NCBI RefSeq assembly: GCF_019801145.1
Contig: NZ_JAHVJQ010000001.1
Span: forward strand, 868,001 to 932,000
Length of the DNA: 64,000 bases
DNA from: Leisingera aquaemixtae
Lineage (GTDB): Bacteria; Pseudomonadota; Alphaproteobacteria; Rhodobacterales; Rhodobacteraceae
Direction of reading: 5' to 3'
The notes under the pieces were generated by a model. That model had not been told where the DNA came from, ran no database searches, and was given only the letters and a program-made list of their open reading frames with translations. A program made the position numbers and the translations under genes. How positions within the stretch are numbered: the stretch's first letter is position 1; every line of letters starts with the position of its first letter. This document shows, piece by piece, positions 45,015-53,672 of this stretch.

Positions 45015-45689
45015 CTACATTCTGACCGCGGTCTGCGCCGCACCTTCAGCGGCACCAGCAGGCCAGAAGTCCTCCTCCGCCATCATCGACAGAACCAGGC
45101 CGCGCGCCTCTTCTGGCGGCAGCACCCGGTAGGCGCCTGCCTCGGAATACACCCGCCCGCACATTAGGTTCGCCGGAGCCGCTGCATAGCCTAGCATCCC
45201 GGCCTCCAGATAGATCACCTGATCCTCGGCAAAGCGCGGCATGACCAGCTCAAGCTGGGCTCCCGGATGCATCCGGCGGATGCCGCGGTAGCCTTCCAGC
45301 GTGCAGGCCGGAACGATGGCAAAGGGATCGCCCTGGGCGTCCTCCACCAGCTCGCTTTCCAACAGCACGCCTTGGTCCGGCATCAGCCACATCGGCACCC
45401 GGTTCATCAGCGCGTCGCGCGGCACGAACAGCGGGCAGCGGGCCGGTTCCAGATCGCCCTCTGCCGGGATCATGACTTCGCGCTGCAGTTCCACCACGGT
45501 CTGCATGCCGTGATCGAAGGTCAGCACCTTGTCGCCCGGCGTCAGCGCCTCTACCGGGCGCCAGCCGAGATTGGACGCCACATGGGTTCCGGCCAGAAAC
45601 CCGCCCTGGCCAACCGGGACCAGCGGGAAGCCGCTGTTCATCACCCGGTCCGCCGGGACATGCGTGCGTTTCAGAAGCCAATCCAGCAT
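45015..45689 (-). CDS. Hint-domain protein lacking the nucleophile cysteine
   Basis: 224 residues from ATG 45689 with AAAGGA upstream. Residues ~28-65 (GGFLAGTHVASNLGWRPVEA, then LTPGDKVLTFDHGMQTV) match the start of Hedgehog/intein-type Hint_2 domains common in Roseobacters. The splice-site cysteine usually just before the (F/L)xAGT segment is glycine here, and no cysteine occurs before residue ~84. Later parts (MPDQGVLLESELVEDAQGDP, EGYRGIRRMHPGAQLELVMP) are typical of the family. Autoprocessing is therefore unlikely. No signal peptide. Function unknown. Confidence 0.82.
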   Translation of the reverse strand: MLDWLLKRTHVPADRVMNSGFPLVPVGQGGFLAGTHVASNLGWRPVEALTPGDKVLTFDHGMQTVVELQREVMIPAEGDLEPARCPLFVPRDALMNRVPMWLMPDQGVLLESELVEDAQGDPFAIVPACTLEGYRGIRRMHPGAQLELVMPRFAEDQVIYLEAGMLGYAAAPANLMCGRVYSEAGAYRVLPPEEARGLVLSMMAEEDFWPAGAAEGAAQTAVRM

Positions 45690-45870
45690 CTGCGATCCTT
45701 TCCTGCGGCCGCGGCAGCCACGCTGCTGGCCATCCCGATCTTTTTCTTTGATCCTTGCCACTTATGGGCCGGAATTAAGGCAAAAACCGGGCATTGTTCA
45801 CTTTGGCGCGCCAATCAGCCTGCATGGGCCGGATCAGCTTCCGGCCAGGCGCTGCCAACGCTGCACTGCG

Positions 45871-46536
45871 CTATCTGGATAGGAGAGAATCGTTAAAAGA
45901 GTATTCAAATTGTGCAATGTCCCGGGCGCAGGCTGCTGCGACGGCTTCGGCGGCGGCATCGTCGTAATAGGCGCGCCAGTCCCGCTGCCGGCCGCTTTCG
46001 TTGACCACGGGCAGCTCAAGCGAAAACCCGAGATGATCAAACAAGGGCTGCGCGTCGTCGCGGAAATGCTCCAGCCGGATATAAAGCTGGCACTGCTCCG
46101 TCCCGTCTGCATGGCGCATATAAGAGGATGCCGGGGTGCCGCGGAAGGCTGCGATGATCTCCGGGTGCTGCACGAAGGCGCGGAACTCGAGTCTGTGTGC
46201 CAGGCCGATGGCCGGATGATCGAAGCTCTGTTCGCGCAGCCAGTGGTAATAGCTGACCGCCCGGTCCCAGGGGTTGCGCACCAGGGTGAAGGCGAACAGG
46301 CCTCTCATTACCTCATCCGGAACCAGCCCTTCGATGTCGGCCAGGGTGGAGTGCTTCCACAGCCGCCCGCGCGTCTCAGTATCCTTCAGGCGGCGCCGGC
46401 GCTTCAGCGCTTTCGGCGTGTCGCCCAGCATCATGTCATCCGCCATCGCGCGTGCCTCCAGCGCCAGCGCCAGCGCGGTGCCGCCGGTTTTGGGGATATG
46501 GACAAAAACGTACCGGCGGCCTTGGGACAGGATCAT
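45871..46536 (-). CDS. Sulfotransferase-family protein
   Basis: 221 residues. The N-terminal PAPS loop is YVFVHIPKTGGTALALAL, and the second motif is TLVRNPWDRAVSYYHWL, both characteristic of the Sulfotransfer_2 (carbohydrate sulfotransferase-like) family. In bacteria such proteins sulfate or merely bind surface polysaccharide; acceptor unknown. It is separated by 181 bp from the Hint gene and by a repeat element from the EamA permease, so it is probably a single-gene unit. Confidence 0.85.
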   Translation of the reverse strand: MILSQGRRYVFVHIPKTGGTALALALEARAMADDMMLGDTPKALKRRRRLKDTETRGRLWKHSTLADIEGLVPDEVMRGLFAFTLVRNPWDRAVSYYHWLREQSFDHPAIGLAHRLEFRAFVQHPEIIAAFRGTPASSYMRHADGTEQCQLYIRLEHFRDDAQPLFDHLGFSLELPVVNESGRQRDWRAYYDDAAAEAVAAACARDIAQFEYSFNDSLLSR

Positions 46537-46635
46537 GTCCCGACCCTATGGTATTGACCCGCTGTTGGAAATGCTGATTTGCGCGATGCGGCGGAGCGGG
46601 CAGCAGCGCGAACGCACGGCACCCAGCCCCTTTCA

Positions 46636-46695
46636 CCTTTGCGCAAATACTCCGGGGTGAATTGGCCCCTCGGGGCCAAGAGGGGCAGCGCCCCT
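46636..46695. repeat. Dispersed intergenic element, copy 2, with two hairpins
   Basis: The core CCTTTGCGCAAATACTCCGG resembles copy 1 at 40321. It is followed by two hairpins, TTGGCCCC/GGGGCCAA (46662-46679) and AGGGGC/GCCCCT (46681-46695). It ends 8 bp before the EamA permease stop codon and may act as its terminator. Confidence 0.6.
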
Positions 46696-46702
46696 CCGCC
46701 TT

Positions 46703-47626
46703 CTACCTGGAGCGCAGCGCAATGGTGGCTCCGGCCGCAATGATCAGACCAATGCCCAGCACCTGCCAGATGTTCAGCGCCTGCCCCCAATAGGCCCAAG
46801 CAACCCCCGGGCCGACGATCATCACCGAGTATTCGAACACGGCGACATAAGACGCCTCGCCCAGCTGGTAGGCCTTGGTGATCAGGAACACGCCGCCCAC
46901 CGCCGCGCAGCCCTGCAGCAGGATCAGGTGGGCAATGTCCCACAGCGGCCAGACCCAGCCGCGGGTGACAAAACCGTCTGCGCCCGCGGGCACCGCCTGC
47001 GGCCAGATCTCCAGCCCTGCCAGCAGCATGGCGCCAAGCACGCCTTGCACCAGCAGGTAGATGAACAGCATCGCCACCGTGCTTTCACCCTGGCAATACA
47101 GCCCGGTCGCGAGCGAGCCGAGCGCGTAGAACAGCCCGCCCGCCACCGGCACCAGGATCAGCCAGTTGAAGGCGGCCGGATCCGGCTGCAGCACCATCAG
47201 GACGCCTGCAAAGCCGCAAAGAACGGCCGCAATCCGGATCCAGCCGATCCGCATCCTAAGGAACAGGACGGAAATCACCACGATCAGGATCGGCGAGGTG
47301 AACAGCCCGGCCAGCGCCTGGGCAATCGGCATCAGCGCCACGGCGGAGAAGTAGAACACCATCGACACCGCCACCAGCACCGCCCGCAAGAGCACCGCGC
47401 CGAAGTTGCGGGATCTCAGCCCGCCCAGCCCGGCGCGCGCCATCAGCCACAGGAACGGCAGTGCGACAAATGTGCGCAACAAGTAGAACTGGCCCAGCCC
47501 GATGGTCTCTGCCATCAGCGGCACGGCGTTGTCGGTGATGCCGATAATCAGCATCGCCGCCAGCATCGACTGCGCGGCTGCGGTCTGGCTGGTGCCCGGG
47601 GCGGAGAGTGCGGCTGTTTGTTTCAT
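46703..47626 (-). CDS. EamA/DMT-family permease
   Basis: 307 residues from ATG 47626 (GGGAAGGG upstream), about ten membrane helices in two EamA repeats. First repeat: ITDNAVPLMAETIGLGQFYL to AQALAGLFTSPILIVVISVL. Second repeat ends with VAVFEYSVMIVGPGVAWAYW and GIGLIIAAGATIAL. Family members export amino acids, purines or other metabolites. Substrate unknown. It is divergent from the acyl-CoA synthetase gene. Confidence 0.9.
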   Translation of the reverse strand: MKQTAALSAPGTSQTAAAQSMLAAMLIIGITDNAVPLMAETIGLGQFYLLRTFVALPFLWLMARAGLGGLRSRNFGAVLLRAVLVAVSMVFYFSAVALMPIAQALAGLFTSPILIVVISVLFLRMRIGWIRIAAVLCGFAGVLMVLQPDPAAFNWLILVPVAGGLFYALGSLATGLYCQGESTVAMLFIYLLVQGVLGAMLLAGLEIWPQAVPAGADGFVTRGWVWPLWDIAHLILLQGCAAVGGVFLITKAYQLGEASYVAVFEYSVMIVGPGVAWAYWGQALNIWQVLGIGLIIAAGATIALRSR

Positions 47627-47702
47627 ACCCTTCCCATTGCCCGCAACTTTCCGCAATATCTGTCCTCTAAGCGACACCAAAGTGATTCAGGGGAGGAAAC
47701 TG

Positions 47703-49331
47703 ATGGGGTGGATGGCGGAAGAAACCGGTCTGGAGAAGACCGCCGCAAATTATGTGCCGCTGACGCCGCTTTCGCATCTGCAACGTGCGGCACAGGTGTT
47801 TCCGGACCGTCTGGCGGTCAGCTATGGCAAGCACCGCAAGAGTTATGCCGAGTACTATGAGCGCTGCACCCGCCTGGCTTCCGGCCTGGTCAAGCTGGGG
47901 GTGAAGCCCGGCGATGTGGTGGCCACCCTGATGCCGAACATCCCCGCCCAGGCAGAGGCGCATTTCGGCGTGCCCGCCTGCGGCGCGGTGCTGAACACCA
48001 TCAACACCCGGCTGGATGTGGGCACGGTTGCCTATATCTTCGAGCATGGCGAGGCCAAGGTGGTGCTTGTCGATCCTCAGTTCATTGAGCTGGCGGAGGC
48101 TGCAGTGGAGGAAATGGAAGGGCCCGCGCCCATCCTGATCGAAGTGGCCGACGACCAGGCCAGCTGGCACGCCACCGGCCGCCACACGGAATACGAGGCG
48201 CTGCTGGCCGGCGGCGATCCTGAGTTCCAGTGGATCATGCCTGAGGACGAATGGGAAAGCCTGGCGCTGAACTATACCTCCGGCACCACCGGGCGGCCCA
48301 AGGGCGTGGTCTATCACCACCGCGGCGCCTACCTGATGACCATGGGCACGGTGGTGTCCTGGCGGATGGTGCTGCATCCGGTCTATCTGACCATCGTGCC
48401 GCTGTTCCACTGCAACGGCTGGAACCACACCTGGATGATGCCGCTGGTCGGCGGCACTCTGGTCTGCTGCCGCGATATCACCGCGCAGAACATCTACAAC
48501 GCCATCCATTACGAGGGCGTCACCCATTTCGGCGGCGCGCCGATCGTGCTGAACATGATCGTCAACGCGCTGGACGAGGAGCGCCGCACCTTTGATCACA
48601 CGGTGGAGGTCTTCACCGCCGGCGCCCCGCCTGCCCCCGCAACGCTGTCGAAGATCGAGAACCTCGGCTTTAACATCACCCATGTCTACGGGCTGACCGA
48701 GACCTTCGGCCATGTCACCGAATGCTACTGGAAGGCAGAGGACTGGGACGGGCTGGACAAGGCCGGGATTGCCGCCAAGAAATCGCGCCAAGGTGTTGCC
48801 ATGCCGATGCTGGAGCCGGTGGTGGTGCGCGACAGCGAGCACAACGTGCTGCCGAAAGACGGCCAAGCCCAAGGCGAGATCGCACTGCGCGGCAATGTGG
48901 TGATGAAAGGGTATCTCAAGAACCCCGAAGCCACCGCCGAAGCCTTCAAGGGAGGCTATTTCAACTCCGGCGACCTCGCCGTCCAGCACCCCGACGGCTA
49001 CATCCAGATCGCCGACCGGGCCAAGGACATCATCATCTCCGGCGGCGAGAACATCTCCTCTGTCGAGGTGGAGGGCGTGCTGATGGCGCACCCCGATGTG
49101 CTGCTGGCCGCGGTTGCGGCCATGCCGGATGAGAAATGGGGCGAAGTGCCCTGCGCCTTTGTCGAGCTGAAACCGGGCGCCAAGGAGGACGCGGCGGCGC
49201 TGATTGCATTTACCCGCGAAACCCTGGCGGGCTTCAAGGCGCCCAAGAAAGTTGTGTTCCAGGAGCTGCCCAAAACCTCCACCGGCAAGATCCAGAAGTT
49301 CGAACTGAGGAAAATCGCCAAGAACCTGTGA
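47703..49331 (+). CDS. AMP-binding acyl-CoA synthetase
   Basis: 542 residues; GGGGAGGAAA precedes ATG 47703. Adenylation motifs: LNYTSGTTGRPKGVVYHH (P-loop), VYGLTETFG, FNSGDLAVQHPDGYIQIADR, and the C-terminal catalytic lysine in LPKTSTGKIQKFELRK. It activates a carboxylic acid through an acyl-adenylate to the acyl-CoA. The size and CNGWNHTWM segment match a group of medium-chain acid ligases that includes methylmercaptopropionate-CoA ligase DmdB relatives; which acid it uses is not decidable here. It could feed the beta-oxidation operon 3 kb upstream. A terminator follows. Confidence 0.9.
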   Translation: MGWMAEETGLEKTAANYVPLTPLSHLQRAAQVFPDRLAVSYGKHRKSYAEYYERCTRLASGLVKLGVKPGDVVATLMPNIPAQAEAHFGVPACGAVLNTINTRLDVGTVAYIFEHGEAKVVLVDPQFIELAEAAVEEMEGPAPILIEVADDQASWHATGRHTEYEALLAGGDPEFQWIMPEDEWESLALNYTSGTTGRPKGVVYHHRGAYLMTMGTVVSWRMVLHPVYLTIVPLFHCNGWNHTWMMPLVGGTLVCCRDITAQNIYNAIHYEGVTHFGGAPIVLNMIVNALDEERRTFDHTVEVFTAGAPPAPATLSKIENLGFNITHVYGLTETFGHVTECYWKAEDWDGLDKAGIAAKKSRQGVAMPMLEPVVVRDSEHNVLPKDGQAQGEIALRGNVVMKGYLKNPEATAEAFKGGYFNSGDLAVQHPDGYIQIADRAKDIIISGGENISSVEVEGVLMAHPDVLLAAVAAMPDEKWGEVPCAFVELKPGAKEDAAALIAFTRETLAGFKAPKKVVFQELPKTSTGKIQKFELRKIAKNL

Positions 49332-49355
49332 CTTTCCTTGGCAAAACTGCGTTGA

Positions 49356-49387
49356 GGGGCGGCAAAGCAAATTGCCGCCCCTGTTTT
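49356..49387 (+). terminator. Rho-independent terminator after acyl-CoA synthetase
   Basis: Arms GGGGCGGCAA (49356-49365) and TTGCCGCCCC (49372-49381), 6-nt loop, then TGTTTT. Confidence 0.92.
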
Positions 49388-49436
49388 ATGTGATTATTCT
49401 GGCACCAACGATAAGCATGGGGGCCGGGCGGGCTGC

Positions 49437-50447
49437 ATGACGGCATTGAAGGAATTCGAGCGGCTGGAAGCCGCCGGGCTGTGGCGCGCTGATCCGCAGG
49501 CGCAGCGGCGGGACGTGATCGTGTCGCTGGGCGATGCGACTTTGACCATTGCCAGCATGAACGACCGGCCGCTGGCTCATTGGTCGCTGGCGGCGGTGGA
49601 GCGCGCCAACCCCGGTGAATTCCCTGCCCTGTTCCATCCCGATGGCGATCCCGGCGAAACGCTGGAGCTGGGGGAGGACGAGACCGCGATGCTGGAAGCC
49701 ATCGCCCGGGTGCAGAACGCCATCGGCCGGTCGCGGGCGCGGCCCGGGCGGCTGCGCGCGGTCAGCATTCTGGGCACGCTGGCGCTGGTGCTGGCGCTGC
49801 TGGTTCTGTGGCTGCCGGGCGCCGTGACCCGGCATGCGGTCAGCGTGGTGCCGGACATCAAGCGCAAGGCCATCGGCCAGGCGCTGGTGGGGCGGATAGA
49901 GCGGGTCTCCGGCCCCGCCTGCGCCACGCCAGAGGCGGCACCGATCCTGAAGGACCTGGCGCAGCGCACCGGGGTCCGGCAGTTGGCAATCCTGCGGGCC
50001 GGCATCCCCGGCAGCCTCCATCTTCCCGGCGGCATCGTGCTGCTTAACCGTGCCTTTGTGGAGGATTACGAGGATCCGGCGGTGGCGGCGGGTGCCATCC
50101 TGGCCGAACGCGCCCGGGCCGGGGCCAGCGATCCGATGCTGGAGCTGCTGGAAGCCGGCGGCTTTTTGGCGACCTTCCATCTGCTGACCACGGGCGAGCT
50201 CGACCGCGCCGCGCTGGACGCCTATGCCGAGGCGACATTGGCCCGGCCCCGGCCCGACGTGCCGGATGAGGCCCTGCTGGCGGAGTTCGCCCGCGCCGCC
50301 CTGCCCTCTGCGCCTTACGCCTATGCGCTGGACATCACCGGTGAAACGGTTCTGGGGCTGATCGAAGCCGACCCGATGGCCGGCCGCGAGCTGGAACCGG
50401 TGCTGAACGACCGCGACTGGGTGCAGCTGCAGAACATCTGCGGCTGA
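49437..50447 (+). CDS. Membrane protein with degenerate M48-like peptidase domain, no HExxH
   Basis: 336 residues. The N-terminal ~105 are soluble, a single membrane helix spans ~109-130 (ILGTLALVLALLVLWLPGAV), and the rest is probably periplasmic. Residues 193-230 read SLHLPGGIVLLNRAFVEDY then AILAERARAG, which follows the M48 peptidase pattern (xALPGGxIxxxxGLL...AVLAHELAH), but the zinc-binding HExxH is replaced by AERAR. A pair ACAT...early cysteine is present near 162. I do not recognise a named family; it is probably a catalytically dead M48 relative with a structural or regulatory job. It is monocistronic by context. Confidence 0.7.
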   Translation: MTALKEFERLEAAGLWRADPQAQRRDVIVSLGDATLTIASMNDRPLAHWSLAAVERANPGEFPALFHPDGDPGETLELGEDETAMLEAIARVQNAIGRSRARPGRLRAVSILGTLALVLALLVLWLPGAVTRHAVSVVPDIKRKAIGQALVGRIERVSGPACATPEAAPILKDLAQRTGVRQLAILRAGIPGSLHLPGGIVLLNRAFVEDYEDPAVAAGAILAERARAGASDPMLELLEAGGFLATFHLLTTGELDRAALDAYAEATLARPRPDVPDEALLAEFARAALPSAPYAYALDITGETVLGLIEADPMAGRELEPVLNDRDWVQLQNICG

Positions 50448-50548
50448 GCCGACCTCCCCCAAACAGCCCCGCCAGTCGCCTGAAGGCGCCCGATCTGGTA
50501 GGATCGTGAAATCTGCGCAATACGCACGTTCAGGAGGGGAAATGAACC

Positions 50549-51361
50549 ATGCCGGAGAATGCAGCCAGCTTCACGGGGGATATTCCCAGCCACTATGACA
50601 CGGGTCTGGGGCCGGTCATCTTTTATGACTACGCGGAAGACCTCAGCGGGCGCTGCAGAAGCCTTGACCCGCAGCATGTCCTTGAACTGGCCGCAGGTAC
50701 CGGGATTGTCTCGCTGCGTCTGCGGCACAGACTGCCGGCGGCGTGCAATCTGACAGTCACCGACCTGAACGAACCGATGCTGAAACTGGCTGAAAAGAAA
50801 CTCTCCGGCGCCGGCAATACGCGATTTCAAGCTGCTGATGCGATGGAGCTGCCCTTTGCAGACCACAGCTTTGATCTGATTGCCTGCCAATTCGGGGTGA
50901 TGTTCTTTCCGGACAAGGCAGCCGCCTTCCGGGAGGCCGCGCGGGTTCTGAAACCGGGCGGGCACTATGTTTTCAACCTCTGGGCGCCGATGGCCCGGAA
51001 CCCGTTTGCGGAAATTGCCGACTCCGCTGCGGCAGAGTTTTTCCCGGAGGATCCGCCCGGCTTCTACAAGGTGCCGTTCCATTACGGCGATCCCGAGGCG
51101 GTGAAGGCAGATCTGAACGGTGCGGACTGGTCTGATATCAGTCATGAGACCATCACCCAGGACAAGACCATCCACAATGCGGAAAAATTTGCAGAGGCGC
51201 TGGTCTACGGCAACCCGATGATCGACGAGATCCGCACCCGGGGCGGCGTGGATCCCGATGAGGTCGCCAGCGCCATCCTGGATGCGTTGCACGGCCGCTT
51301 TGGGCCGCCGCCGTTGCGGATGCCGCTTGAGGCCGTTGTATTCACCTGCCGCCGGCAGTAG
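50549..51361 (+). CDS. Class I SAM-dependent methyltransferase (UbiE/Methyltransf_11 type)
   Basis: 270 residues; AGGAGGGGA precedes the ATG. SAM-binding motif I is VLELAAGTGIVSLRL, motif II region is LTVTDLNEPMLKLAEKK, followed by AADAMELPFADHSFDLIACQ and ARVLKPGGHYVFNLW. The C-terminal ~100 residues form a substrate-capping region. The acceptor is not predictable; UbiE itself is unlikely because its specific motifs and neighbours are absent. It converges on the SPOR gene. Confidence 0.85.
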   Translation: MPENAASFTGDIPSHYDTGLGPVIFYDYAEDLSGRCRSLDPQHVLELAAGTGIVSLRLRHRLPAACNLTVTDLNEPMLKLAEKKLSGAGNTRFQAADAMELPFADHSFDLIACQFGVMFFPDKAAAFREAARVLKPGGHYVFNLWAPMARNPFAEIADSAAAEFFPEDPPGFYKVPFHYGDPEAVKADLNGADWSDISHETITQDKTIHNAEKFAEALVYGNPMIDEIRTRGGVDPDEVASAILDALHGRFGPPPLRMPLEAVVFTCRRQ

Positions 51362-51405
51362 CGGCCCGGCTGCGAGCAGGCAGCTTGCACAGTCCGGAAA
51401 AAGCA

Positions 51406-51431
51406 AAAGGCCGGGCTGCACCCCGGCCTTT
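51406..51431. terminator. Bidirectional terminator between methyltransferase and SPOR genes
   Basis: Arms AAAGGCCGGG (51406-51415) and CCCGGCCTTT (51422-51431) with a 6-nt loop; T-rich continuation is better on the minus strand (TGCTTTTTCC). Confidence 0.88.
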
Positions 51432-51454
51432 CCGCGCCTTCCCTGACGGCAGAG

Positions 51455-52783
51455 TTACTTGCTGAGCCGGGCACCGCTGAACCCGGCAGCCTGCGCCTTG
51501 GCCAGCGCGGCAGCGGCCTGGATGCTGTCGCGGTAGGGGCCTGCCAGAACCACCTTGAAGGGCTGACCCTTGCGGCTGACCGTGCCAAGCCGCACTGTCA
51601 GGCCGGCGGAGGCCAGCCTGCGGGCTGCGGCCTTTGCCTGGCCTGCATCCGCATAGGTAGCCGCCCGCACATAGCGCTGCGCGGCCGCGGATTTCTGCGG
51701 CGCTGCGGCGCCCGCCGCCGAACGGGTGGACAGCCGGAGGCCTGAGGGCTGTGTCTCGGCCGGGCTGCGGCGCGCCTCGCGCGGCAGTTTCACCACCCGG
51801 CGGTCCAGCGGCAGCTGCACCAGCCTGCGCGGCACGCCATTGGTCCAGATCCGCGCCATCTGCGCGTCCCCTTCCGCAGTGCGCGATCCGCGCAGCGGGT
51901 TCATGCGCCCGTCTTCGCGTTCCACCACCTCATATCCTGCAGGGGCCTGCGAAAAGCCGGTCACGACAGCGGGCCGCACCGTCCGCACCGCCCGCTGCGG
52001 GTTCAGCCGCCCATCGGTCCAGACCGGGCGGTAGCCCTTGGGCACGGTGAAGCTGTTGGCGAGACGGCGGTCCTGGTAGATGTGCTTCTGCACCACGCGG
52101 GTGTTCGGAGTGAGCTTCACAGAGGATTGCGGCCCGTCATAGCTGACAGGCGCCTCTTCCTGCGGGCCGCAGCGCACGCCGGAGGAATTCGTGTACTGGC
52201 GGCTGATATCCGACAAATCTGCGCAGGCAGTGCTGCCTGCCGGCTTCTGTGCAGCTGCGGCCGGTGCCGCGGCGGGGGCCGGTTTCGGCGTTACCTGCAC
52301 CACTTCCTTGGCCGCAGGCTTGGGGGCTGCGGACACCGCCGCAACGGCGGCGGCCTGCGGCGCGCGAACCGGCTTTGCGGTTGTCACCACCTTGGGCGGC
52401 GCGCTGGCTGCGGTTTCCGGTGCAGGCGCGGCGGCCGCAGGCTTGGCTGACGCGGTTTGCGCGGGCTGCTGGCTGGGTTCGAGCGTGATCAGTTCCGGAG
52501 CCGCCGCAACGGGCCGCTGCTTGGTGGTGCCTGCCAGTCTGGTCGGCGCGTAGCCGCAGAGCTGCTTGCGCGAGCGGTTGACCCGCGGCACCCAGGCGAC
52601 ATTTCCGTCAATGCCTGCGCGGATGTAAATGCAGCCACGGCTGTCCACATACTGTTTGCCCTTGTAGGAGAGCGGCGGGTATTCGGCGGGCGGGCTGCTA
52701 TCACGCAGGGTTTGTGCCTGTATCCCTGCGGCGCCTGCCGCCCCCGCGATGATGGCCAGTGCAATAATTCTAGTTATTTTCAT
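51455..52783 (-). CDS. Secreted SPOR-domain protein with Ala/Pro-rich linker
   Basis: 442 residues from ATG 52783 with CAGGA upstream. A signal peptide (MKITRIIALAIIAGAAGAAG) is followed by a small cysteine-containing domain (YVDSRGCIYIRAGIDGNVAW, LCGYAPTRL), a long Ala/Pro/Lys linker (~95-200), and a repeat region with GYRPVWTDGRLNPQRAVRT, GYEVVEREDGRMNPLRGSRT and a partial IWTNGVPRRL. The last ~75 residues are a SPOR domain (YVRAATYADAGQAKAAARRL; KVVLAGPYRDSIQAAAAL), which binds denuded peptidoglycan at the division septum. The architecture suggests an envelope protein acting in cell division or cell-wall remodelling. Confidence 0.85.
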   Translation of the reverse strand: MKITRIIALAIIAGAAGAAGIQAQTLRDSSPPAEYPPLSYKGKQYVDSRGCIYIRAGIDGNVAWVPRVNRSRKQLCGYAPTRLAGTTKQRPVAAAPELITLEPSQQPAQTASAKPAAAAPAPETAASAPPKVVTTAKPVRAPQAAAVAAVSAAPKPAAKEVVQVTPKPAPAAAPAAAAQKPAGSTACADLSDISRQYTNSSGVRCGPQEEAPVSYDGPQSSVKLTPNTRVVQKHIYQDRRLANSFTVPKGYRPVWTDGRLNPQRAVRTVRPAVVTGFSQAPAGYEVVEREDGRMNPLRGSRTAEGDAQMARIWTNGVPRRLVQLPLDRRVVKLPREARRSPAETQPSGLRLSTRSAAGAAAPQKSAAAQRYVRAATYADAGQAKAAARRLASAGLTVRLGTVSRKGQPFKVVLAGPYRDSIQAAAALAKAQAAGFSGARLSK

Positions 52784-52906
52784 TCCTGAGCCCCACAATA
52801 TATGGCTGCAGGATGCCCGAAGCTGGCCGATGAGTAAAGATTCTGCGGCAACAATAAGACCGCAGTCCGGCAAATTTTGCGCGAATTGGAGCTAATGCAC
52901 GCTGCT

Positions 52907-52948
52907 CGCGCCAAAAGAATAGCCAAGGCGGGTTTGCCCCGCCTTGGC
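52907..52948 (-). terminator. Rho-independent terminator after upp
   Basis: Arms GCCAAGGCGGG (52922-52932) and CCCGCCTTGGC (52938-52948) with a 5-nt loop; on the minus strand it is followed by TATTCTTTT. It ends the nucleoside salvage unit. Confidence 0.9.
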
Positions 52949-52958
52949 GCCGGGCATT

Positions 52959-53591
52959 TTACTTGGTGCCGAACATCCGGTCGCCTGCATCGCCGAGGCC
53001 AGGCAGGATGTAGCCTTTCTTGTTCAGCTCCCGGTCCAGCGAGGCCGTGACAATCGGCACATCCGGATGCGCGTCCTTCATCCGCGCTACACCCTCGGGC
53101 GAGGCCAGCAGGCACAGGAAGCGGATGTTGTTGGCGCCGGCATCTTTCAGCAGGTCAATTGCAGCGGCGGAACTGTTGCCGGTGGCCAGCATCGGATCCA
53201 CGGCAATCACCAGCCGGTCCTTCAGCCCTTCAGGCGCCTTGAAGTAATACTGCACCGGCTCCAGGGTTTCCTCGTCACGGTAGAGGCCGACAAAGCCGAC
53301 GCGGGCGGAGGGGATCAGCTCCAGCACACCGTCCAGCATGCCGTTGCCCGCGCGCAGGATCGACACCAGCGCCAGCTTCTTGCCGGCTAGGATCGGTGCT
53401 TCCATCTCCTCCATCGGGGTTTCGATGGCCGTTGTGGTCAGCGGCATTTCGCGGGTGATCTCATAGGCTAAAAGCTGGGTGATCTCGCGCAGCAGGCGGC
53501 GGAAACCGGCAGTGGACGTGCCCTTGTCGCGCATCAGGGTCAGCTTGTGCTGCACAAGCGGGTGATCAACAACGGTCAGGTGGTCGGTCAT
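52959..53591 (-). CDS. upp: Uracil phosphoribosyltransferase
   Basis: 210 residues, the usual length. The N-terminus [40 protein letters not shown], and the PRPP loop [19 protein letters not shown] are diagnostic. It converts uracil and PRPP to UMP. GGAGTG precedes the start. It lies 76 bp downstream of deoB with its own operator-like repeat upstream, so it may be both part of the cdd-deoA-deoB unit and separately controlled. Confidence 0.96.
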   Translation of the reverse strand: MTDHLTVVDHPLVQHKLTLMRDKGTSTAGFRRLLREITQLLAYEITREMPLTTTAIETPMEEMEAPILAGKKLALVSILRAGNGMLDGVLELIPSARVGFVGLYRDEETLEPVQYYFKAPEGLKDRLVIAVDPMLATGNSSAAAIDLLKDAGANNIRFLCLLASPEGVARMKDAHPDVPIVTASLDRELNKKGYILPGLGDAGDRMFGTK

Positions 53592-53654
53592 GGGGCACTC
53601 CTAAAGTTTTGTTTTGCGCGCTTTTACGGGCTTGGCCGCGCCAGGCAAGCGTGT

Positions 53655-53672
53655 TTTGACCATGAGGTCAAA
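53655..53672. promoter_or_regulatory. Operator-like repeat upstream of upp (site 1 of shared pair)
   Basis: Perfect arms TTTGACC (53655-53661) and GGTCAAA (53666-53672) around ATGA. It overlaps the deoB stop and lies 64 bp upstream of the upp start. The same pattern occurs upstream of cdd at 56591-56608. Confidence 0.6.

Noticed and set aside
37026-49331. Complete DMSP demethylation pathway (dmdB, dmdC)
   Set aside because: A DmdC-like dehydrogenase and a DmdB-like ligase are present but 9 kb apart, with no dmdA or dmdD; general fatty acid oxidation explains the operon as well.
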